This document shows, in pieces, positions 13,554 through 21,800 of a stretch of DNA of 43,890 nt. The notes under the pieces are model-generated. The model did not search any database, had not been told where the DNA came from, and was given only the letters and a program-made list of their open reading frames with translations. The stretch spans positions 1 through 43,890 of the IMG/VR virus record IMGVR_UViG_3300024518_001786. The stretch is one strand, 5' to 3'. This DNA comes from a virus. Position 1 is the first letter of the stretch; each line of letters begins with the position of its first letter. Both the position numbers and the translations under genes were made by a program.

Positions 13554-14407
13554 GAGTTTACGTCCAGCCCGAGCCCGAGGACCTGTCACGCGCCATGTAC
13601 CGGGTGGCCAACGCACTGACGGTCCACGCACCGGCTCGCATCGAGATCGTGGACGACCTGGCCGACGCCGACCTCCAGGTACTCCACACCATCGGGCTGG
13701 GTGCCTGGCGGTGGATAGAGGCCCCCAGGTACGCGATGATTCAGTACTGCCTGACCAGCGCCCCGCCGACCCCAGATAGCCCGCGTACCTTTGACGGCTT
13801 GTGGGCCGACGCTGAGCTGGTGTGGAGCTACTACCCGATCGAGCACAGGCTCAACGGAACGCCGTTCTACCACGCGCCACTCGGGATTGATCACGAGTTC
13901 ACCAAGTCCGCACTACCCACAAACCGCACGGTGGACGTGGTGACGTCTGGGTACGTGTCGAGCGCTCACGGTGAAGCGATCGAGGAGGTAGCTATCGCGG
14001 CTGGTCAGCTTGACAAGACGGTCGTACACGTCGGTCCGCCGTCAGTCGTCTACCCCAGCCCGCCGGGGTGGAACTCGGTATCAGGCATCAAGGACCCGGT
14101 ATTGGCCGCGCTCTACCGACGCGCAAAGTGGGTGTCGGGTCTACGGCACACGGAGGGTTTCGAGCTACCGTGCGTCGAGGGGCTGGCGTGTGGGGCGAGA
14201 CCTATAGTGTTCGACCGGCCCGACATGCGGCAGTGGTACGACGGTCTCGCTGTGTTCGTGCCCGAGTGTCACGGCGACGCGCTGGTAGACGAGCTGGTCA
14301 AGGTGCTGTCGACTACCCCCGACCCGGTGACCGATAACGAAAGGTCTAGGGTGCTGGATGTATTCGACTGGTCGAAAATAGCGGCCGGGTTTTGGGAGTG
14401 TGTATGA
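13550..14407 (+). CDS. GT-B glycosyltransferase (GT4-like)
   Basis: 285 residues, GTGA overlap. It has the two-domain GT-B character: an N-terminal half with short strands and APLGIDHEF at the domain junction, and a C-terminal half with VVHVGPPSVV, then RHTEGFELPCVEGLACG, the E-x7-E signature of GT4 transferases, and RPIVFDRPDM. It should transfer a sugar from a nucleotide donor onto an acceptor. Given the position inside the late operon, a virion protein is the likely acceptor (inference). It is shorter than usual (350-400), mostly through a reduced N-domain. Confidence 0.75.
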   Translation: MRVYVQPEPEDLSRAMYRVANALTVHAPARIEIVDDLADADLQVLHTIGLGAWRWIEAPRYAMIQYCLTSAPPTPDSPRTFDGLWADAELVWSYYPIEHRLNGTPFYHAPLGIDHEFTKSALPTNRTVDVVTSGYVSSAHGEAIEEVAIAAGQLDKTVVHVGPPSVVYPSPPGWNSVSGIKDPVLAALYRRAKWVSGLRHTEGFELPCVEGLACGARPIVFDRPDMRQWYDGLAVFVPECHGDALVDELVKVLSTTPDPVTDNERSRVLDVFDWSKIAAGFWECV

Positions 14408-15258
14408 GCCTTGTCAAATACATGTCCCGCTACACCACCGACTACCTGGTGCTGGGGTCAGCCGAGGAGTTTGAGCGAGACATCAGGGGTCTGGTCGGTG
14501 TCGAGGACGCCGAGGTGGAAGGGTACGACGACACACTAGCCCAACGCGATCAGTCGGTGAAATTCTACTGGGGGCATAACCACGACTTCGGCACTTTCAA
14601 GATGGCGGGCATGATGGGTGACAGACATCTTACTATCGTCGGCGACTTCGTTGATCGCGGTGCTGAGTTCAAGGGCAAAAAGGTACTAGACGTCGGGTGC
14701 TGGACCGGTGGCACATCGCTGCTGTTAGCTGGCATGGGTGCCACGGTGATCGCCATCGAGGAGGTGCGCAAGTACGCCGATTGTATTCGGTTCTTGGTCG
14801 ACTCGTTCGGGGCCGGTGGCCGTATAGGGGTGCAGCATTGCTCTCTCTACGACGCAGGCTCTGGGTATGCAGTCACCCACGACGGTACCTACGACTGCGT
14901 GCTGCTGTCCGGTGTGCTCTACCACGTCAGCGACCCCGTGCTCGCTCTGCGCATCTGCTACAACCGGCTAGGTAGTGGCGGTCAGCTACTCGTCGAGAGC
15001 GCGGGCATGGTGGGCGACGAGTCGGTGTGTCGGTACTCAGGACCTACCCAGGCGTTCGGTGGCACCATCGAGGACCGCAGCCGCGCCGGGTGGAATTGGT
15101 TTACACCGACGGCAAAGGTGCTCAAGCAGATGCTGCACGATGTCGGGTTTGCTGAGGTCGGTATCGAGTGGCACCGACACCGGCTGTACGCTATAGCAAC
15201 CAAGCACGGTCACGTGGACATGCTGCGGGCCGGGCTGTCAAACAGGAAGGTAGGATGA
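14404..15258 (+). CDS. Class I SAM-dependent methyltransferase
   Basis: 284 residues from the ATGA-coupled start. Motif I is KVLDVGCWTGGTSLLLAGMG (about 96-115), followed by IAIEEV after strand 2 and DCVLLSGVLYHVSDP as motif IV. The lead region YWGHNHDFGTFKM resembles methyltransferases of the CmoB-like group that act on small hydroxyl or carboxyl groups, though here the partners are glycosyltransferases. O-methylation of a virion sugar is the likely role (inference). DNA methylation is unlikely: no N6/N4-adenine or cytosine motif is present. Confidence 0.8.
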   Translation: MSLVKYMSRYTTDYLVLGSAEEFERDIRGLVGVEDAEVEGYDDTLAQRDQSVKFYWGHNHDFGTFKMAGMMGDRHLTIVGDFVDRGAEFKGKKVLDVGCWTGGTSLLLAGMGATVIAIEEVRKYADCIRFLVDSFGAGGRIGVQHCSLYDAGSGYAVTHDGTYDCVLLSGVLYHVSDPVLALRICYNRLGSGGQLLVESAGMVGDESVCRYSGPTQAFGGTIEDRSRAGWNWFTPTAKVLKQMLHDVGFAEVGIEWHRHRLYAIATKHGHVDMLRAGLSNRKVG

Positions 15259-15259
15259 A

Positions 15260-15526
15260 ATGAGGATGACAGAGGTGGAGTGTAAGCAGAAAGTGATCAT
15301 CGTGAGCAACCCAGACGAAGCGATGGCACTGATCGTCGAGGACGGCAAAGTGGTCAAGGCAACGTGTGCTGACTACATTGGAATGGATGAGCTGAGCGCG
15401 AGGTGTGCTGCCACCTCGGTGATGCGGTATGTGATCGGGACCGAGCCGCACCCAGAGACAGGTCAATCGGACGGGTACCCGCAGTCTATCGGAGTCAGGC
15501 CGACCGGCCTGGGGGTGGTAGCGTGA
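15260..15526 (+). CDS. Small hypothetical protein in glycan cassette
   Basis: 88 residues starting one base after the previous stop, with GGAAGGTAGGATGAA upstream. The segment IIVSNPDEAMALIVEDGKVV resembles a small beta-hairpin fold; there is no transmembrane segment or catalytic motif. It overlaps the following glycosyltransferase by four bases. Its place between a methyltransferase and a glycosyltransferase implies a part in the same pathway, perhaps a binding or chaperone protein, but nothing shows this. Confidence 0.6.
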   Translation: MRMTEVECKQKVIIVSNPDEAMALIVEDGKVVKATCADYIGMDELSARCAATSVMRYVIGTEPHPETGQSDGYPQSIGVRPTGLGVVA

Positions 15527-16755
15527 GGATCCTTTTTGTCGGCGATGCTGTTTGCTCGTCGGGGTTCGCTCGCTGCACCCACGCAGCTTGTGACGAACTC
15601 CACGCGGCAGGTCACGAGGTCCACGTACTAGGCATCAACTACTACGGCGACCCACACACATACCCGTACCCGATCTGGCCGTGCTTCCAGCCGCTGGACA
15701 GCGGCCGTGACCCGTTCGGTAGTACCCGCCTGCCAACGATGGTGAGAAAGCTACAGCCCGACGTGGTGGTGTTGCTCAACGATCCGTGGAACGTACCCGC
15801 GTACATGAAGGCGCTAGACGCTGACGGCGAGGAGTTCGCGCTGACCGGCAAGGCAGGACAAGCGGACAGAAACATGCCACCGGTCATCGGCTGGCTGGCG
15901 GTCGACGCAAAAAACCAGCGCGGTGATGGTCTCAACGATCTAGCCCACGTCGTCGTGTGGACCCAGTTTGCCGCCGACGAGCTACAGGCAGGCGGCTACG
16001 AGGGCGGGTGCTCGGTAGTACATCTAGGTGTCGACCACACCGTCTATGCGCCCGCCGAGGACAAGGCCGAGTGCCGCAGACGCACGTGTCCGCCCGACAT
16101 GCCCGAGGACGCGTTTCTGGTCGGTGTCGTTGGTCGCAACCAACCGCGCAAACGACTCGACCTGACCCTGGAGTACTTCGCCGACTGGGTCAACCGGTTC
16201 GACGTCGACAATGCCCAGCTCTATCTCCACGTCGCGCCGACCGGCGACAAGGGCGTAGACATCGGCAGCCTGGTCAGGTACCACGGGCTCAAAAACAAAG
16301 TGATCGTGGCGACTCCCCACATCTCTGCTGGCGTATCGAACGAGCACATGGCAATGGCCTACAACGCGTTTGACGTCTACCTGTCGACGTCTCAGGGCGA
16401 GGGGTGGGGGCTACCTGCCCTGGAGGCGATGGCGTGCGGTGTGCCGTGCGTGGTGCCTGACTGGTCCGGTCTCGGTGACTGGGTAGGCGACGCGGCGGTC
16501 AAGGTATCCTGCACATCTACGGCTCTCAGTGCTCCTCTCAATGGTTTGGCGTATACTGTTGGCGGCGTTCCAGATCGTTCCGGTACGATGTGGGCACTTC
16601 AAAACCTGTACCGGAGCAGCGATATGCGAGCGACCTACCGCGAGCGCGGACTCAACCTAGCCTCACAGCACTCGTGGTCCCAGGCAGGCAAGCAGTTCAG
16701 ACAGGTAGTCGAGTCGGTCGTCACTGTCGACGCCGTAGGAGGAAAAACAGCGTGA
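15523..16755 (+). CDS. GT4-family glycosyltransferase
   Basis: 410 residues from GTG 15523 (GTGA overlap); full GT-B length. The N-domain starts MRILFVGDAVCSSGFAR (Gly-rich acceptor loop), with a repeated ACDELHAAGHEVHVLG helix-strand. The C-domain has VGVVGRNQPRKRLD (phosphate-binding Arg/Lys), then STSQGEGWGLPALEAMACG, the EGWGLP...E donor signature near residues 288-305, and VVPDWSG. A retaining transferase using a nucleotide sugar is expected. The segment LNDPWNVPAYMKALD resembles mycofactocin- and mannosyl-type GT4 enzymes only superficially. It ends the cassette, overlapping the neck gene. Confidence 0.85.
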   Translation: MRILFVGDAVCSSGFARCTHAACDELHAAGHEVHVLGINYYGDPHTYPYPIWPCFQPLDSGRDPFGSTRLPTMVRKLQPDVVVLLNDPWNVPAYMKALDADGEEFALTGKAGQADRNMPPVIGWLAVDAKNQRGDGLNDLAHVVVWTQFAADELQAGGYEGGCSVVHLGVDHTVYAPAEDKAECRRRTCPPDMPEDAFLVGVVGRNQPRKRLDLTLEYFADWVNRFDVDNAQLYLHVAPTGDKGVDIGSLVRYHGLKNKVIVATPHISAGVSNEHMAMAYNAFDVYLSTSQGEGWGLPALEAMACGVPCVVPDWSGLGDWVGDAAVKVSCTSTALSAPLNGLAYTVGGVPDRSGTMWALQNLYRSSDMRATYRERGLNLASQHSWSQAGKQFRQVVESVVTVDAVGGKTA

Positions 16756-17162
16756 CGTTTGTGCTGAAAGGGGTAGACGCGATGAGGCGCAGGATTCTGC
16801 AACTCGCCCGTCAATTCCCTGGTCAGGTCGACCGAGCACTGGGCAACGAGGGCGAGCTGGTAATGACCCGGTCGAAGCGAGACCACGTGCCCGTCGACCT
16901 CGCCGCGCTTATGAACTCCGGTCACGTCGACCCGCCCAAGCGACGCGGCAAGGACGTCGAGGTCAGGCTGTCGTACGGCGGACCAGCAGCCCCCTATGCC
17001 GAGGCGGTACATGAGCATCCGTCGTCGCACTCACCGCCGAGCTGGCAGGGTGTGGTCGTAGTGTTTCATCCTAGTGACCGAGGACCCAAGTATCTACAGC
17101 AGCCGCTGATGGACGCCGTCGCCGGTATGGACAATCGAATCGCCATGGAGCTGAGGTTGTAA
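16752..17162 (+). CDS. HK97 gp10-like neck / minor capsid protein
   Basis: 136 residues from GTG 16752 with SD GTAGGAGGAAAAACAGC, overlapping the glycosyltransferase stop (GTGA). Pattern of the HK97 gp10 family: helical N-terminus (MRRRILQLARQFPGQVDRAL), HVPVDLAALMNSGHV, LSYGGPAAPYAEAVHEHP and a C-terminal GPKYLQQPL. These proteins join the connector and the tail terminator. Its return after six non-structural genes shows that the glycan cassette was inserted into the head-tail gene order. Confidence 0.8.
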   Translation: MTFVLKGVDAMRRRILQLARQFPGQVDRALGNEGELVMTRSKRDHVPVDLAALMNSGHVDPPKRRGKDVEVRLSYGGPAAPYAEAVHEHPSSHSPPSWQGVVVVFHPSDRGPKYLQQPLMDAVAGMDNRIAMELRL

Positions 17163-17570
17163 ATGTCGACTCGCTACCTGGAGATACTCGCACTCCAGCG
17201 GCCGTTTCCATTCAACACGGACGCCAACAACAGGATCATGTTCTCGGTCAATTTCGAGGCGCTGGCCGCAGCTCCGTCCGACGACTGGGAGCAGGAGTTG
17301 GTCAAGCTACTGACCACGGCCGGACTTGCTACCTTCGGCACCGACACGTTCATCGGTCCAGGTAGCGACCCGCCGTCTGGAGCAGGCCCGTACATCACCA
17401 TCATAGACACTGGGGGACGAGCCCCCGACGAGACACACAACGGCTCGATCTATGAGCGACTCTCCGCTCAGATCGTCATCCGAGCCGTCGACTATCAAGT
17501 GGCCCGTACGCGAGCCCTCGCCGTGTGGAGAGAATTGCACGGCCAAAGGAATGTCACAGTGGCCGCATAA
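17163..17570 (+). CDS. Tail terminator / minor tail-joining protein
   Basis: 135 residues starting directly after the previous stop. C-terminal pattern GGRAPDETHNGSIYERL, IVIRAVDYQVARTRALAVWR with ELHGQRNVTV recurs in the small proteins between gp10-like and tube genes and fits the tail-terminator family (lambda U / SPP1 gp17 type). It would cap the tail tube end and attach it to the head. The assignment is by order and pattern. No other gene in the block fits the terminator role better. Confidence 0.7.
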   Translation: MSTRYLEILALQRPFPFNTDANNRIMFSVNFEALAAAPSDDWEQELVKLLTTAGLATFGTDTFIGPGSDPPSGAGPYITIIDTGGRAPDETHNGSIYERLSAQIVIRAVDYQVARTRALAVWRELHGQRNVTVAA

Positions 17571-17588
17571 CCGTCAGGAGGTAACACA

Positions 17589-18056
17589 ATGACACAAGCT
17601 GTAGCCGGTCATGGCGCAACGATCGCCATGGAGCAGGACCCCACCGGGTCGCCCGGCGTGTTCACGGTCATCGCGGAGCTGAATGGTGACATCACACCGC
17701 CAGCTCTCACTCGACCGGAAACTGAGGTAACCCCTCACCAGGACACGATCGACTCGTGGGTGCTGGGTGGGTTGACTAGAGGGCCCTTCTCGTTCTCGGT
17801 CAACTACATTTTCAACACCGCGACGCACGACCACTCGACTGGTCTGCACTACGCAATGATCAACAACGAGACCCGCGGTTTCCGTTTCCGTGGCCCTGCC
17901 GGGTCAGCCGACACGGACGAGTGGATCATGTCTGGTCAGGTGCAGAACATCGAGCAGGTCAACCCGGTCCGTGAAGGTGCGCGTAGTGCCGCCATCACGG
18001 TCAGGCTGTCCGGCGCAATGAAGGTCGACGGCACCGCCTTTGGTGTGTCGAGCTAA
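17589..18056 (+). CDS. Major tail tube protein
   Basis: 155 residues with SD TCAGGAGGTAACACA, a strong site for a highly expressed gene. Mostly beta, beginning MTQAVAGHGATIAMEQDP and containing TRGPFSFSVNYIFN and EWIMSGQVQNIEQVNPVREG, the typical features of siphovirus tube proteins. It precedes the G/GT chaperone and tape measure, the invariant order tube-chaperone-tape measure. Stacked hexamers would make the long tail. Confidence 0.88.
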   Translation: MTQAVAGHGATIAMEQDPTGSPGVFTVIAELNGDITPPALTRPETEVTPHQDTIDSWVLGGLTRGPFSFSVNYIFNTATHDHSTGLHYAMINNETRGFRFRGPAGSADTDEWIMSGQVQNIEQVNPVREGARSAAITVRLSGAMKVDGTAFGVSS

Positions 18057-18080
18057 CCATCAACCAACGAGGTAGACACA

Positions 18081-18443
18081 ATGACACCCGAAAAGAAGGT
18101 AGGCACCACGCAGGCACGTGTACTGACGGCAGCAGACATTTTCAAAGGACCAGAGAACAAGCCACTCCCACTCAAGGACATGGACGGCATCGTCTACATC
18201 AAGCCGCCCTCCGCTGGGTCGGTGCTGGCATTCACGGAACAGAAAGAAGGCAGGGCACGCAACGAGTCACTCCTCAAGCTGATCGCCGAGGGTGTCGTCG
18301 ACGAGAAGGGAGACCCGCTTTTTGACGACAGCGTGGCGGTCGAGGATCTCAAGAAGATGTCCATAAGCGTGTTCAACGAACTCGCTACCGCCGTCAGCTC
18401 ACTGGCAGAGGAAGGTGTAGAGGAGACAGAGGGAAACGGATAA
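18081..18443 (+). CDS. Tail assembly chaperone G
   Basis: 120 residues, acidic, with SD ACGAGGTAGACACA. It sits directly between tube and tape measure, the position of lambda G. It binds the tape measure during tail assembly. Near its 3' end lies the slip heptamer GGGAAAC (18431-18437) four codons before the stop, allowing a -1 shift into the T frame. The short protein ends EETEGNG. Most ribosomes finish here; a few make the G-T fusion. Confidence 0.88.
   Translation: MTPEKKVGTTQARVLTAADIFKGPENKPLPLKDMDGIVYIKPPSAGSVLAFTEQKEGRARNESLLKLIAEGVVDEKGDPLFDDSVAVEDLKKMSISVFNELATAVSSLAEEGVEETEGNG
18431..18437 (+). other. Programmed -1 frameshift site GGGAAAC
   Basis: The heptamer is in the right phase in the G frame (G GGA AAC GGA TAA). 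After a -1 shift, translation continues CGG ATA AAG CGG AGC GAC TGG and remains open to 18829. This is the canonical lambda-like G/GT signal (lambda uses GGGAAAG). A downstream stimulatory GC-rich hairpin is possible (GCGGAGCGAC...GGCTCCGC at 18445-18463). Confidence 0.88.
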
Positions 18444-18829
18444 AGCGGAGCGACTGGCTCCGCTTCGCATTCAAACTCGCCAAGGAGCTGGGAATATGGG
18501 ACGTTCGCGGGATGCTGTCAGCCATGACGTGGCAACAGCTTGTCGAGTGGTCGTGGTACGACCAGCTCGATCCGTTTGGCGAGATGCGAGCGGACCTACG
18601 CATGGGCTCGCTCGCGTCGACGATCGTCAATACAGCCGCCGCTCAGGCAGGCGGTCGTGGTGGGTCGGTACCGTCGGACTTCATGCCGAAGTTCGACAAG
18701 GTCGCTACTACAACCGGCGCACGTCAGCCCCTCACCGAGACGTCCGACTGGTCGGCGCTAACCGGTCGACTCAAGGACGAGTTCGCTGCGGTAGAAGTCA
18801 GCGACACCAAGGAGTCAGTAGATGGCTAG
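18437..18829 (+). CDS. T part of tail assembly chaperone fusion (GT), reached by -1 frameshift
   Basis: Open from the slip site; 130 residues (RIKRSDWLRFAFKLAKELG and onward), joined to the first 119 codons of G for a fusion of about 249 residues. The region starting DWLRFAFKL and then WQQLVEWSWYDQLDPFGE is the typical T-domain of Gram-positive and actinobacterial siphophages. An ATG at 18512 would give only 105 residues and lacks the upstream conserved helix, so I treat it as translated by frameshift. The fusion coats the tape measure before tube assembly. Confidence 0.85.
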   Translation, partial: RIKRSDWLRFAFKLAKELGIWDVRGMLSAMTWQQLVEWSWYDQLDPFGEMRADLRMGSLASTIVNTAAAQAGGRGGSVPSDFMPKFDKVATTTGARQPLTETSDWSALTGRLKDEFAAVEVSDTKESVDG

Positions 18830-21800
18830 CATAGGCACAATCGAGGGCCTGATCCGTCTACGTGACGAGTTCACTGGGGTACTGACTAGAGCATCCACCC
18901 AGCTCCAGCAGACCGGCGCGAAGGCCAAGCGCATAGGTCAGATGACGTCCGAGGCCGGTAGTCAACTGACCCGGGCAGTGACACTACCTCTGGCGGCAGT
19001 CGGCGGTCTAGCGGTCAAGGCGTTTGGTGATTTCGACGATGCGATGACCGGGTCACTAGCCATCATGGGCGACGTCAGCGAGACGATGCGTGACCGGATG
19101 GGTATGACCGCTCGCGAGGTAGCCAAGACGATCGACGTGAGCGCCAAGCAAGCAGCCGAGTCGTACTTTTTTCTGGCGTCTGCTGGACTGGATGCTGCGG
19201 CGTCGGTCGAGGCGCTACCTGTCGTCGCCAAGTTCGGACAGGCCGGTCTGTTCGACATGGCACGAGCCACCGACCTACTGACTGACGCACAGTCGGCACT
19301 GGGGCTGACTATCCGCGATGATGTAGTTGCCAACATGACCAACATGTCGCGGGTCAGCGACGTTCTGGTCAAGGCCAACACCGTCGCCAATGCCTCGGTC
19401 GAGCAGTTCGCTACCGCCCTCACATCCAAGGCCGGTACCGCGATGAAGCAGCTCAACATCGAGGTCGAGTCAGGCGTCGCGGTTCTCGCTGCTTGGGCTG
19501 ACCAAGGCGTCAAGGCCGAGCTAGCCGGTGAACGGTTCAACATCGTGACCCGCGATCTCCAGCGGTCGTACCTGGCCAACAGACAGGCATTCAAGCAGTA
19601 CAACATCGAGGTGTTCGACGCTGCTGGCCAGTTCCGCAACATGGCCGACATCATCGAGGACCTGGAGGGTGCGCTGGGCGGCATGAGTACCGAGCAGCAA
19701 AAGGTCGCTCTCGGTACTCTAGGCTTTCAGGAACGGTCGGTACAAGCCACCAAGTCACTCATCGGTCTCAGCGACCAGATCAAGGACTACGAGACCAAGC
19801 TACGCGCTGCTGGGGGTATCACCGAGGAAGTCGCCAACAAGCAAATGCAGTCGCTGTGGAAGCAGTTGAAATTGGTCAAGGACCGTCTCGTCGACGTCGG
19901 TATCACCCTCGGCCAGTCCCTCGGTCGGTCACTACAGGAGTTCGCCACTGGCACGCTGGTGCCGATGATCGACAAGCTGGCAGGACTGGCCAAGTGGTTT
20001 ACCGACCTGCCTCGACCGATACAAAATACGGTGTTCGCCATCGCCGCTATGGTTGCTATCGCGGGTCCGCTGCTGATCGTGCTGGGCGGACTGATCACCG
20101 CGTTCGGGTCGATCGCTCCCGCCATGGGGTCGGTGCTGGCGTTCATCAGCGGCCCGGCTGGGTGGATAGCTGCCGGGGTGGCACTGCTGGCTACCTGGAA
20201 ACCCATACGCGACTTCGTCATCAGCCTCGGGTCGCAAGCTATTTCTGGGCTGACGAAGTGGATCGGCGTGCTGGTGAGTAGGGTACGTGAGTGGTGGGCG
20301 TCGACCGCCGACGCTCGCAAGTTTCTGGCAGCTCTGGCCCGGGTCATCATGGCCGACGTGGTAGCAGCCGTCAGGGTCGTCGTCGGCTGGGTCAAGTCCC
20401 TGGTCACCTGGCAGATCAACCTCAACGTGGCTATCGTCAAAGCCGTGGTCCGGTTCCTTGAGTGGTCCCACATAATGGACGTCGTACGGTTCGTCGGCCG
20501 CGCTCTGGTCGACAACATAAAGCTGATCTGGGACTGGATCAAAAAGGCCACCAGCGCCATCGTCGGATGGGTCGGCGGGCTCGACGGTATCGTGCGGGTT
20601 CTGCGCATCGCCAACCCCGCTGCCGCTCTGATGATCGACAAGCTCAAGGAGTGGGCAGAGAAAGCCAAAGCCAACGCGGCCGCTACCGAGGAGACCAAGG
20701 AGAAGGTAGCCGAGCTGGGCGAGACCATTACCGACGTAGCCAATACGATCGACACAGCGACCGACCAGCTTGACGACTTCGGCGGGTCGATGACCGCGCT
20801 AGGAGCCGACGCCAAGGCTACTAAGGAGGCGCTAGAGAACGAGCTAGCACAGATACGTGTCCTGATGTCGGCGCACCGCATGGGCGGCAAAGCAGTCGAG
20901 GATCTGACCATTCATTTCGAGGCGCTCAACTCGGTGATCAGCGACACCGTGTCTGTCGAGGAGGCGATGTCGGGCGGCCTGGTCGAGCTGGCCGAGAAGG
21001 TGATCAGAGGACGCAAGGCTCTACAGGACATGTCGACTACCGCCGATCGGACCGTCCTCAACATGACTCGTCTCCAGGGCGCGTTCACCGACAACAGCCG
21101 AGCGATCGAACAGAACGCCGAGCGCTACGAGCTACTCAGTCGCACCAGCGCCGGGGTAGACAGGTCGCTATCGGATCTCGCTCTGCTGATCAACGAGCTG
21201 ACCCTGGCGATGGCTCGCGGGATCATTACCGAGAAACAGTTTGAGGAAGCCATGCAGCGCCTGGCTACCGGCGTCGACGACACCAAGTCGATTTTCGCCG
21301 ACATGGACCAGGCGTTTGCCCACGCCATCGCCAACATGATAGTCAACGCCCGGTCACTTGGCGACTCGCTGAAAGCGATGTTCGAGGGTCGAATCAAGCA
21401 GGCGTTTACCAGCCTCGTGTCCTCCATGATCAAGGGGTTTGGCAAGGCGATGGCGGCTGGCGACGGGTTCAAGAAGTCCATCGCTGCTGCCTTCGGCGCG
21501 GCCAAGAAAGCGGCCAAGGCAGCCACCGCTGGCGTCAAAGCGTACGCGGTCGTGTGGGCGGCCGTGATCGTCGCGGTGGTGGCGATCTGGAAGCGGCACA
21601 AAAAGGCCGCTATCGACACCGCCAAAGAACTAGCCAAGTCGTGGAAGGTCGAGATCAGCGACAAGCTCGCCAAGGACATCGACAATCTGGCCAAGCGTCT
21701 GGGCAACCTCGCCGCTGCTTTCCGCCAGCATCTGCCACGAGCCATCCGTGAGGCCAGCATCTCGTCAGCCAGCGACCTGCGCAAGTTCATCAATCTGGCC

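Noticed and set aside
14404-15258. DNA methyltransferase for anti-restriction
   Set aside because: No DNA-methyltransferase motif (DPPY or PC) is seen, and it lies among glycosyltransferases in the late operon.
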